DNA of 64,000 nt from Butyrivibrio sp. INlla14 (GTDB taxonomy: Bacteria; Bacillota; Clostridia; Lachnospirales; Lachnospiraceae): NCBI RefSeq assembly GCF_900102515.1, contig NZ_FMVS01000012.1, positions 1 through 64,000 on the forward strand, written 5' to 3'. Numbering within the stretch: position 1 is the first letter of the stretch; every line of letters begins with the position of its first letter. Positions 16,756-25,200 of this stretch are shown here, piece after piece. Both the position numbers and the translations under genes were made by a program. The notes under the pieces were generated by a model. That model was not told the DNA's origin, did not search any database, and saw only the letters and a program-made list of their open reading frames with translations.

Positions 16756-17715
16756 TCAGACAATCCTCTTTATCAGATTTATCCACAGCTCAAACTGCAT
16801 CAGAATGCTGTAAGCAAACTGCCTTGCGCCAAAGGTAACTCTTTTATCGTAATTTTTTATAATCTTGGAAAAACCTTTTGAAAGCCCCTTTATGTGAGCT
16901 CTCCCCAACCCTTTTCTAAGATAAAAAACATGCTTAATTATAACACCTGCCACAAATAATGGAAGGTTAATAATTATCTGCAGTATATTCATATTTTTAT
17001 AGATAAAGTATAAATTATTGGCGGCAGTTAGTTCAACCTTAAATGCATTGTGCCTCGAACCGCTAGAGGCGCTGCCAACATGATATACAATAGCCAGAGG
17101 CTCGCAAACATTAACGTACCCAAAGAGCCTTGCCCTGTATCCAATGTCCACATCCTCAAGGTAGCAAAAATGTGCCTCGTCAAAATAGCCAATTTTCTCA
17201 AATACTTCTCTTCTATACATGGCTGCACCTGCACAGGCACTGGTAATGCAGGCCCTTCTGGAGTAGCGCTCTTGTGGTTTATCCTTGGAAGGTGAAAAAG
17301 CCCATCCAAGAGCACAGTAATAATCGCCTGCATCATCAATATTATGCGGCTCCTTTACTTGGAGCATCTTGGCCTGAACACTGAACACCCCAGGCTTATG
17401 GTCAAGAACCGTCCCAAGAGCCTCAATAACGCCCACATCGCAGATGGTATCATTATTTAAAAGAAATACATATTCCGCATTTGTAGCCTTGATACCCACA
17501 TTTACCGCATTTGCAAAGCCTGTATTTTCAGGCAGGCTCACAATCCTAACGTTTGGAAAATCTCTTTTGACAAGCTCTATACTCCCATCGCTCGAGCCAT
17601 TATCCACAAGAATTATTTCCATATCCCTGTAGCTCTGCTTCTGAAGGCTTTTAAGACAGTCAGTGAGATATTTTTTCCCATTGTAATTAGGGATGATAAC
17701 TCCAACTTTCTTCAT
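16756..17715 (-). CDS. Glycosyltransferase family 2 (WbbL-like)
   Basis: Cytoplasmic GT-A transferase of 319 residues. VGVIIPNYNGKKYL start, LVDNGSSDGS, FLLNNDT (DxD-type metal motif), CAGAAMYRREVFEKIGYFDE and CYLEDVDIGYRA (catalytic ED) match the WbbL/rhamnosyltransferase group. The last ~90 residues contain two hydrophobic stretches (LQIIINLPLFVAGVIIKHVF) that could associate with the membrane. Its ATG overlaps the stop of the upstream GT2 gene by one base (TAATG), so the pair is translationally coupled. Probable role: adding a sugar early in the locus A repeat. Confidence 0.88.
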   Translation of the reverse strand: MKKVGVIIPNYNGKKYLTDCLKSLQKQSYRDMEIILVDNGSSDGSIELVKRDFPNVRIVSLPENTGFANAVNVGIKATNAEYVFLLNNDTICDVGVIEALGTVLDHKPGVFSVQAKMLQVKEPHNIDDAGDYYCALGWAFSPSKDKPQERYSRRACITSACAGAAMYRREVFEKIGYFDEAHFCYLEDVDIGYRARLFGYVNVCEPLAIVYHVGSASSGSRHNAFKVELTAANNLYFIYKNMNILQIIINLPLFVAGVIIKHVFYLRKGLGRAHIKGLSKGFSKIIKNYDKRVTFGARQFAYSILMQFELWINLIKRIV

Positions 17716-19142
17716 TATTTCACCCTTTTAACGGCCTTGGGATCCCATACCACCCTAAGGCCTCTTCTTTTCATTTCTTCCCCGAATCTGATACTCATCT
17801 CCACAATAGCATCCGGAGTAAAAGAACTAAGTCCATCCCCAGTACTTACCTTGCCATCAAGAGTCCCGTCCAGAGCACAGATATATGAATTCTCATATTT
17901 TACCCCTGTTATCTGTTCATAAACAGGAATAAGATCCTCTCTCACGGCTATACATCTAACATCCACAGCATAGCAATCCTGCTGCAGAGACGCTCTGTGC
18001 TGTAAGCCGCCGCTATACCCTTCAGGAAGTCCTGCATACATAAGGCTTTTGTCCTTAGTATAAGCGCCGCCTGCAATTCTCCCCTTTTTATTAAGGATCT
18101 TGCCTCCAACGCAGCCCACATCACTTCTACAGGAAAAAATATTGGGAACATAATTTATCCTGTAAAATCCAAGATGAGGAAGAGGCTCAACCTCAGACTT
18201 GATCCTGTATCTGTTGCACAGATCAAGAAGTGCCTTTTTGCCCGCCTCATAGGCATAAGTCTTGCTGGCAGGATTGGCCGCTGTAGAAGCGCTATGGCAC
18301 CTCCAGTGATACAAGATCTTTCCAATGTGAGCTATCTGTCCGGAAGCAGCAGGCATCTCAAGAGTTGCCTCAGCACAGGCCCTTAAAAACAGGTCAAAAT
18401 CCTGAGCCCCGTCATAATCTCCGCGCAGCTTGAGTCTTCTAATGACATCAGCTCTCATAACAGTAAAATGGCAGATATAGTTATTGGATAAGAGTAGATC
18501 CATGTTAAAGGCTGGCTTTATATGGGGTTCCACATACTTGCCCTTACTATCATCATATTTATCTTCATCAGAATAAATAAGTCTCACAGGACAACTTCTA
18601 TAAACTGACAGTTTATTCTGTTTCATGCTCTTTCTGATTACTCTTGAAACCTCATAGAGCGCATCAGGAGTTAGGAAATCATCATGGTCCAAAAGACCTA
18701 TGTAATCCCCGGTTGCCTTCTCAATACCTTTATTGGTATTCTCTGAAATCCCAGCATTTTTATCAAGGTGATAATACTTGATCCTGGGATCCTTTTCCCC
18801 ATACTCCCTGGCAAGATCAAGGGGCTTTGGAGAAGCATCTGCTAAAATAAGCTCCCAGTCACCGTAGGTCTGATTTATCACCGACTCGATCATTTCCTTT
18901 AAGTACTTTTCCGGAGTATTAAAAAGAGGAACCACAATGCTAAACATCGCACAGTTCCCCGCTTTTGCAAGGAGTTTATACTCTTCCCTCTGCTCGTTTA
19001 GAGCAGCCTCATTGCAGGGCACAAACTCATATTTATTTTTTATTTTATCTGAAACACGTTCAAGGGCTGCAAAAAATGCGGCCCTTGTACCATTGCGTTT
19101 CTGATATGCAATTGTCTTACGGACCGCATTTATTATTCCCAT
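17715..19142 (-). CDS. Glycosyltransferase family 2 with degenerate second half
   Basis: 475 residues. After a ~65-residue lead comes a complete GT-A domain: FSIVVPLFNTPEKYLKEMIE, LADASP, GLLDHDDFLTPDAL and, later, YDGAQDFDLFLRA. This is the subtype found in rhamnan/polyrhamnose synthesis proteins. The rest (about 320-475: VGCVGGKILNKKGRI onward) keeps the outline of a second GT2 catalytic half (VGGK-hydrophobic-HRASLQQDCYAVDVRCIAVRE) but lacks a nucleotide-binding first half, so it looks like a worn-down second module or an acceptor-recognition domain. It follows the phosphohexomutase gene by 21 nt and is coupled to the next GT2. Confidence 0.85.
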   Translation of the reverse strand: MGIINAVRKTIAYQKRNGTRAAFFAALERVSDKIKNKYEFVPCNEAALNEQREEYKLLAKAGNCAMFSIVVPLFNTPEKYLKEMIESVINQTYGDWELILADASPKPLDLAREYGEKDPRIKYYHLDKNAGISENTNKGIEKATGDYIGLLDHDDFLTPDALYEVSRVIRKSMKQNKLSVYRSCPVRLIYSDEDKYDDSKGKYVEPHIKPAFNMDLLLSNNYICHFTVMRADVIRRLKLRGDYDGAQDFDLFLRACAEATLEMPAASGQIAHIGKILYHWRCHSASTAANPASKTYAYEAGKKALLDLCNRYRIKSEVEPLPHLGFYRINYVPNIFSCRSDVGCVGGKILNKKGRIAGGAYTKDKSLMYAGLPEGYSGGLQHRASLQQDCYAVDVRCIAVREDLIPVYEQITGVKYENSYICALDGTLDGKVSTGDGLSSFTPDAIVEMSIRFGEEMKRRGLRVVWDPKAVKRVK

Positions 19143-19163
19143 AATACCCTTTTCAAATAAAGA

Positions 19164-20903
19164 TTAGCCTATAACAGCCTTTACAGCATCTGTAAGTTCA
19201 TTCTGAAGCTTTTCTGCATCTGCTAGATCTTTGCCCTTTACTCCCATGTAGAACTTGATCTTGGGCTCTGTTCCTGAAGGTCTTGCGCAGCACCATGCAT
19301 CATCATTGAGAGCAAAGTAAAGAACGTTAGAGGTTGGAAGACCTGTCTGACCCTCTTTGCCAGATGCCATATCAAGAGTCTTGCCTGTCTTGTAATCTCT
19401 GAACTCCTCTACAGTCCATCTTCCGAACTCCTTAGGAGGATTCTTACGAAGCTTATCCATAAGAGCTGCGATCTGCTCAGCGCCCTCTTTACCCTTCATT
19501 GTGATAGAGTACTGGCCTTCCTTGTAGTAGCCATACTCCTCATACATATCGATCATTGCATCCCATACGCTCTTGCCCTGCTTCTTGTAGAAGGCTGCAA
19601 GCTCGCACAGCATCATAACTGCAACTACAGCATCCTTGTCTCTTGCGTGAGTTCCTGCAAGACATCCATAAGACTCTTCAAGACCAAATACATAATTGTA
19701 TGACTGACCATTCTCTTCAAAGAGCTTGATCTGCTCACCGATATACTTAAATCCAGTAAGAACCTCGATATAATGAAGGCCATACTTCTTGGCAACAGCC
19801 TTGGCCATATTAGTTGTAACGATAGTTGTTACGAAAGCAGGATTAGCTGGCATTGTGCCAGTTGCCTGTCTCTCTCTTAAAATATAATCTCCAATGAGCA
19901 TTCCGGACATATTTCCTGTAAATGCCACATACTCGCCTGTCTTTGTATCTTTGGCATAGATTCCAAGTCTGTCAGCATCAGGGTCAGTTGCAAGTACAAT
20001 GTCTGCATCCTTCTCTTTTGCCAGCTTGAGTGCAAGCTCGAAGGCCTTAGGATCCTCTGGGTTAGGGTAAGCTAGTGTAGTAAAGTCTGGATCTGGAAGT
20101 TCCTGCTCTGGAACAACAAATACATTCTTGAAACCAAGCTCCTTGAGAACTCGTCTTACAGGAAGGTTACCTGTGCCGTGGAATGGAGAATATACGATAG
20201 TGAACTTCTCAGCCATCTCATCGATAACATCCTGATGAATGATCTGCTTCTTAAGTTCAACCATGTACTTGTCATCAATTTCCTGACCAAAAGATACATA
20301 GAGCCCCTGGGCAATAGCATCTTCCTTGGACATTGTCTTAACCTCATGGTAATCAGTGATAGCAACTACCTCTGAAATAATTCCTGTGTCGTGAGGTGGT
20401 GTGATCTGCGCACCATCCTGCCAGTATACCTTGTATCCATTGTACTCTGGTGGATTGTGGGAAGCAGTTACCATTACACCTGCAATACATCCAAACTCTC
20501 TAAGAGCAAAAGAAAGCTCTGGAGTAGGACGAAGAATATCACTTACATAAGCCTCGATTCCGTTAGCTGCAAGGCAAAGAGCTGTCTCATCGGCAAACTC
20601 TGGTGAAAATCTTCTACAGTCATATGAAATAGCAACGCCCTTCTTGGCAGCATCTGGTCCGCCGTTCTTCTTGATATAGTTGGCAAGTCCCTGTGTAGCC
20701 TTACGAACCACGTACTTGTTCATTCTATTAGTACCAGCTCCTATAACGCCACGAAGACCGCCTGTACCAAACTCAAGCTCTCTGTAGAACCTGTCCTCAA
20801 CCTCTGCCTCATCATTTCTGATGGCCATAAGTTCCTGTTTGGTCTCGTCATCAAAATAAGAATCATTAAGCCAGTATTCAAGCTGTTTCTGAGCATCACT
20901 CAT
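19164..20903 (-). CDS. Phosphoglucomutase/phosphomannomutase family protein
   Basis: Alpha-D-phosphohexomutase interconverting hexose 6- and 1-phosphates; 579 residues, the size of the PgcA/long PGM group. FGTGGLRGVIGAGTNRMN (N-terminal substrate loop), the phosphoserine loop TASHNPPEYNGYKVYW, the metal loop DPDADRLG, the sugar loop GLEESYG and the C-terminal phosphate loop CARPSGTEPKIKFY are all intact. It supplies glucose-1-P for RfbA (dTDP-glucose) and for UDP-glucose. Ribosome site GAGGAGG; an extended -10 promoter upstream suggests partly independent expression within locus A. Confidence 0.95.
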   Translation of the reverse strand: MSDAQKQLEYWLNDSYFDDETKQELMAIRNDEAEVEDRFYRELEFGTGGLRGVIGAGTNRMNKYVVRKATQGLANYIKKNGGPDAAKKGVAISYDCRRFSPEFADETALCLAANGIEAYVSDILRPTPELSFALREFGCIAGVMVTASHNPPEYNGYKVYWQDGAQITPPHDTGIISEVVAITDYHEVKTMSKEDAIAQGLYVSFGQEIDDKYMVELKKQIIHQDVIDEMAEKFTIVYSPFHGTGNLPVRRVLKELGFKNVFVVPEQELPDPDFTTLAYPNPEDPKAFELALKLAKEKDADIVLATDPDADRLGIYAKDTKTGEYVAFTGNMSGMLIGDYILRERQATGTMPANPAFVTTIVTTNMAKAVAKKYGLHYIEVLTGFKYIGEQIKLFEENGQSYNYVFGLEESYGCLAGTHARDKDAVVAVMMLCELAAFYKKQGKSVWDAMIDMYEEYGYYKEGQYSITMKGKEGAEQIAALMDKLRKNPPKEFGRWTVEEFRDYKTGKTLDMASGKEGQTGLPTSNVLYFALNDDAWCCARPSGTEPKIKFYMGVKGKDLADAEKLQNELTDAVKAVIG

Positions 20904-20949
20904 AATTATTATCCTCCTCGTGCTCGGTTAAAAACCTTATACATTTTGA

Positions 20950-20958
20950 ATTATAACA
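20950..20958 (-). promoter_or_regulatory. Extended -10 promoter before the phosphohexomutase gene
   Basis: Minus strand TGTTATAAT: a perfect TATAAT (20950-20955) with the TGn extension. No good -35 lies at 16-18 nt. It falls in the 67-nt gap between a GT2 stop and the mutase ATG. Confidence 0.5.
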
Positions 20959-20970
20959 TATTTTATACAT

Positions 20971-23064
20971 TTACTGCGTTCTCAAGCTGGAATAGCCCTC
21001 AACATTTAAGCTGAAATCACTTCTATCCAGTGAGAAGTTCGGGTTGTAGTAAGGATCACCTTTATCAAGCACTTCCTTCCACTTTGTGCGGAAATGCTCT
21101 GACTCTTTCTCATAACGCTGTGCATTCTTGCCCTCAAGATCAAGTCCTCTTGAAAGAGACTCATAATGGAACAGCTCTGCAAAAGGAGTAAATACATTAA
21201 GGTACCCTTTTTCGCGAAGCTTTAAGCAGAAATCCACATCATTGAGACTTACTTCAAAGGTCTCATCAAAGCCGCCAACTTCATCATACTTTTTGCGGCT
21301 CACCATAAGGCAGGCACCTGTAACTGCGCTCACATCCTGAGCATAGCACAGCCTTCCCATATATCCAAGGTTCATGCCAGCCTGGCCATAATGTGAATGA
21401 CCGGCAGTTCTGTGGGCTCCAAGCTTTAGAACAACGCCTGCATGCTGGATCTTTCTGTCAGGGAAATAAAGCTTGCCGCCAACGGCTCCAACATCATCTC
21501 TCTGAGCATACATAAGAAGCTCTTCCATCCAGTTTACAGTAATAACCTGTGTATCATTGTTCAAAAGAACTATGTACTCACCGCTTGAGCATTCTACTCC
21601 GTAGTTCACTACCGCAGAATAGTTAAATGAAGGCTTGCTGCCATCTGCGTTAAGGTGAGCTCCGTTCTCGTAAAAATCAACTACCTTGACTATGTCTTTT
21701 AAGGCACCGTTTTTAAGTTCTTCATAGTAGCCCTTGATTTCTGCTCCAGTGCTGCCGTTTTCCACAACAATGATCTCATAGTTGTCATAAACTGACTTCT
21801 CAAAAATAGAATCTATGCAGCGCTTTAAGTCCTCTGCGTGCTCGCAGTTAGGGATCACTATAGAAATCTTGGGAGTTCCAATAACTTCATAAGTAATCTT
21901 AAAGATTGTCTCAAAAGCCCTCGTACTTGTGATCTTGAAGTGGTCATAGCCATGGCGTCTTAAATGATCTGCCACAGCTCCTTTTGCTGCCTCAATTGCA
22001 TAAGGCTTGGCACTGATACTGGATGCTACGCTTCCTGCATGACTTCTCCAGTAGTACAAAAGCTTTGGAACATGGACTATGTGCTGTGCTCTGTCAGTGA
22101 GTCGAAGGATCATATCGTGATCCTGGCTTCCATCAAACTTAGTCCTAAAGAGCTCTGTTCCATCTAAAAGAGTTCTCTTAAACACGCTAAAGTGGCAGAT
22201 ATAGTTGTTGGCTCTAAGATTATCAATAGCATAATCAGGCTTAAAGTGCATGGTTATCATCTTGTTGATATCATCACCCTTAAAGGTTGTCTCATCACAG
22301 TAGATATAATCAGCATCTTCCTCATTTATAGCCTTAACATACCAATACAGAGCCTCTGGATGAAGGATATCATCATGGTCAAAAAGACCTATGTACTCGC
22401 CCTCTGCCATTTCCAGGCAGTGATTAGTGTTTCCGGCAATTCCCTCATTCTTTTCAAGTTTCATATAAGAAATCCTTGAGCCGTCCTGAAGACCCCTGGT
22501 CCTGTCTTTAAAACGATCAAGGCTCTTTAAAGCCTCTTTATCCTTGGCCTTATACTCATCAACTATAGACCTTACAAGCTCAACATGCTCACTGTCAGAG
22601 CCGTCTGCAAGGCACAGCTGGAAGTTACCATAGGTCTGGTACAAAACAGACTCTATCATGTCCCTTAAAAACTTCTCAGGAGTGTTGTACAAAGGTACTA
22701 GTATGGAGATAAGTGGCTCTTTTTCGAAAGCCGTGCTCTCCTGAGCTTTTCTCGTCTCATCACTTGGAAAACTCTCTGTTCCATAATGAGTCATGGCTTT
22801 TTTTTCAATCTGCTTGTACTTGATCTTGGCTATAACGCCTCTAAGTGACCCCTGGTTTCTCAGACGGTCTCTTTGTCTTATCACAAAGTGCATTGCATTT
22901 CTTGCTGGTGTACTTGCCTTCCAAATAGGATTATTTTTAATCCTGTCCAGCTTAAACTGAAGCTCCTGATTCTTGTCCTCGACTTCAGCAAGTCTTTCAG
23001 CCAGATCTGCACTCTTTAATTTTTCTCGCTCATAAGCGGACTTATAATCAAAATCGTCCTGCAT
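20971..23064 (-). CDS. Two-domain glycosyltransferase family 2 protein (rhamnan-synthesis type)
   Basis: 697 residues with two GT-A modules in one chain. A short coiled coil opens the protein (LAERLAEVEDKNQELQFKLD). The first module (about 112-330) has LISILVPLYNTPEKFLRDMI and GLFDHDDILHPEA; the second (about 420-665) has KISIVIPNCEHAEDLKRCID, VLLNNDTQVI, GAVGGKLYFPDRKIQHAG, VTGACLMVSRKKYDEVGGFD and SLNDVDFCLKLREKG. Both DxD-type motifs and the second catalytic ND are intact, so two transfers by one protein are plausible. It is the second of two large GT2 proteins downstream of the methyltransferase-kinase gene in locus A. Confidence 0.88.
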   Translation of the reverse strand: MQDDFDYKSAYEREKLKSADLAERLAEVEDKNQELQFKLDRIKNNPIWKASTPARNAMHFVIRQRDRLRNQGSLRGVIAKIKYKQIEKKAMTHYGTESFPSDETRKAQESTAFEKEPLISILVPLYNTPEKFLRDMIESVLYQTYGNFQLCLADGSDSEHVELVRSIVDEYKAKDKEALKSLDRFKDRTRGLQDGSRISYMKLEKNEGIAGNTNHCLEMAEGEYIGLFDHDDILHPEALYWYVKAINEEDADYIYCDETTFKGDDINKMITMHFKPDYAIDNLRANNYICHFSVFKRTLLDGTELFRTKFDGSQDHDMILRLTDRAQHIVHVPKLLYYWRSHAGSVASSISAKPYAIEAAKGAVADHLRRHGYDHFKITSTRAFETIFKITYEVIGTPKISIVIPNCEHAEDLKRCIDSIFEKSVYDNYEIIVVENGSTGAEIKGYYEELKNGALKDIVKVVDFYENGAHLNADGSKPSFNYSAVVNYGVECSSGEYIVLLNNDTQVITVNWMEELLMYAQRDDVGAVGGKLYFPDRKIQHAGVVLKLGAHRTAGHSHYGQAGMNLGYMGRLCYAQDVSAVTGACLMVSRKKYDEVGGFDETFEVSLNDVDFCLKLREKGYLNVFTPFAELFHYESLSRGLDLEGKNAQRYEKESEHFRTKWKEVLDKGDPYYNPNFSLDRSDFSLNVEGYSSLRTQ

Positions 23065-23077
23065 ATTCTTCTTTCCT

Positions 23078-25189
23078 TTATTTTATTATAAGTACGTTAG
23101 GGACCCAGTTAACAAGCTTCGTCCTTCCCGTCCTGTCTATTGCAAGCATTCCTATCTGGTAAAATCCAGGAATCAGCACTCCCTTTTTGATCTTGAGCTT
23201 ATAGCCTGTAAGATCAACATTTACCTGATCCTGCAGCCTTACTCTAATGTCAGGCCTGTACCAGGTATATAAGGAGAAGCTGTAGACCTTTGAGTCCACA
23301 GGGCCTGCCCCGCTTTCATGCCTCTCAACCCTTCTAAGAAGCAGCTTTTTGTCAAAAATAGCATTGTCAGAGCCAATTACAAAACTATAGCCCTTAAGAT
23401 AATAGCCATCATCGACTCCATCTGCCACTACGCCATAGAGCCAGTTATCTAAAGTTCCGTTATACTCACAGCCAACTCTCAGACACTGATCTTCCCTTGC
23501 GCCTTTGATTCCCTTGTCGTGGATCGTAACGTTTGAATAAGGAATATCCTCAACAGCCGTGTAATCCTCTCTAGGGATAATGGCAGAAATAGTCTCATCC
23601 TCTGTCAGATGAGGGCTATAGAAAGGATCAACATTGTATAGATGTGAATGCCTTCTCATAAGGGTATCTCCCTCAACTGCAAGCCTTTCCATCTTCTTGG
23701 GATCCATATTATCAAGTCCCCTTGAAAGAGACTCATGGTGCTTTAAAAAGATATGATTACAGCATACGTTGTAATAGCCCTTTTCAAAAATACTATAGCA
23801 AAAATCCACATCATTAAAGGCAACCTTAAGCTCTAGTGGAAATCCTCCCACATCATTAAACTTCTGCCTGCTGATAAGAAGGCAGGCTGCTGTAACACCT
23901 ATATTGTTATGGATTCCTCTGTTATATCCAAAATAGTGGCTCTTATTGTCATGCATCTTCTGCAGCTTGTGGACAGGGCCACGCCTTACATTGGCGATAC
24001 CAGCATGCTGGATAAGATCTGTATCCGGATAAATAAGCTTGGCGCCAACTGCCCCGACATGACGAAGCTGAGCCTGAGATACCATCTCACGAAGCCAGCC
24101 TTCCTTGACGCACTCGATGTCATCATTCAGGAAAAGAAGATACTCTCCCTGAGTATTCTTGGCACCCTTATTACACATAGCTGAGAAATTAAATTCATCA
24201 AGCTTGTAGAGATAATTTATTCTGGTAAGCCCGTTCTTTTTGGGAATCTTACCAATGAACACTCCATATCTTACACGGTTCTTGGCTTCACTACCATTAT
24301 CAAGAACCACAATGTCATACTTTATCTTGTCACTCTCACTTGTAGTCTCAACAATTGACTCAAGGCAGCGCCTTAAGACCTCCGGATGATCCTTGGAGGG
24401 GATGACAATGCTGACTGTAGTTTCCTTTTGCAGCATATGCCTTGAATTGTGGAAATGACGCCCATAAAAAACATCCTGCTCAGGATTCCTGTGGAATAAA
24501 ACTTCCCTGATATGTCCAATTGGGAACTCTATTCCAGTTCTTTTCGCAAAAGCATGCTCATGAATAGCCAGCATACAGAAAAGAACATCCGCTGAAAGCA
24601 AGGATGCTTCTAATCCCACCTGTTCAGGTGAGTTCTTTTTATTGGCAGTGCCACCAAGCATTCTGACAGCACTATCATATTCACTGGAAGCTTCATGCAT
24701 GGTTCGCGCTCTGCATGCAAAAAAGCTGCCGATGTAGAAAGCATTCAAATAGGAATCCGGAGACCAGTCTGGCTTAAAATACGGATGAATGTATTTGCCT
24801 TTTTGGCCAAGCTCATCCTCATCTCCGTAAACAACATTGTGCTCAGGATGAGCGATAAAGTACTGCTTGACTACTTCTGTAGCTCTTTTTGTAAGCTTAC
24901 CCTTGGGACTTACAAAAAGATAAACCGCATTCTCATCCCCTTCATCATTCCCAACTTCCCATATCTTGGCATAAGGAATGACCTTGACCTTGGGCTCAGG
25001 AAGTCTATGCGGAATCACTTCTCCTGTCTCTAAGGTCTCATAGCTAATAGGAGCCTCTACCTTCATAACAGGCTCTTTTTCCTTGGCATGCTGCCATTTG
25101 TCATAGGCTGATGACTTGGCATCTACCATTTTATTGTATTTAGTTATTCGCCTGTTTGTAAGAACTGATTTAACAAAGCCCCCTGACAT
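23078..25189 (-). CDS. Large glycosyltransferase family 2 protein with C-terminal beta domain
   Basis: About 703 residues. The first ~250 residues resemble only the second half of a GT2 module (VVYGDEDELGQKGKYIHPYF, PDWSPDSY) preceded by a divergent strand-rich segment. A complete GT-A module follows (about 260-505: VSIVIPSKDHPEVLRRCLES, LLFLNDDIE, GVTAACLLISRQKFNDVGGF, AFNDVDFCYSIFEKGYY, HHESLSRG). The last ~150 residues form a separate beta-rich domain (LYGVVADGVDDGYYLKGYSF) of the type attached to polysaccharide enzymes. Start: the ATG at 25189 is given; a GTG at 25204 overlapping the upstream stop is equally possible, as neither has an ideal ribosome site. Confidence 0.83.
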   Translation of the reverse strand: MSGGFVKSVLTNRRITKYNKMVDAKSSAYDKWQHAKEKEPVMKVEAPISYETLETGEVIPHRLPEPKVKVIPYAKIWEVGNDEGDENAVYLFVSPKGKLTKRATEVVKQYFIAHPEHNVVYGDEDELGQKGKYIHPYFKPDWSPDSYLNAFYIGSFFACRARTMHEASSEYDSAVRMLGGTANKKNSPEQVGLEASLLSADVLFCMLAIHEHAFAKRTGIEFPIGHIREVLFHRNPEQDVFYGRHFHNSRHMLQKETTVSIVIPSKDHPEVLRRCLESIVETTSESDKIKYDIVVLDNGSEAKNRVRYGVFIGKIPKKNGLTRINYLYKLDEFNFSAMCNKGAKNTQGEYLLFLNDDIECVKEGWLREMVSQAQLRHVGAVGAKLIYPDTDLIQHAGIANVRRGPVHKLQKMHDNKSHYFGYNRGIHNNIGVTAACLLISRQKFNDVGGFPLELKVAFNDVDFCYSIFEKGYYNVCCNHIFLKHHESLSRGLDNMDPKKMERLAVEGDTLMRRHSHLYNVDPFYSPHLTEDETISAIIPREDYTAVEDIPYSNVTIHDKGIKGAREDQCLRVGCEYNGTLDNWLYGVVADGVDDGYYLKGYSFVIGSDNAIFDKKLLLRRVERHESGAGPVDSKVYSFSLYTWYRPDIRVRLQDQVNVDLTGYKLKIKKGVLIPGFYQIGMLAIDRTGRTKLVNWVPNVLIIK

Positions 25190-25200
25190 ATCCCCTTTTG

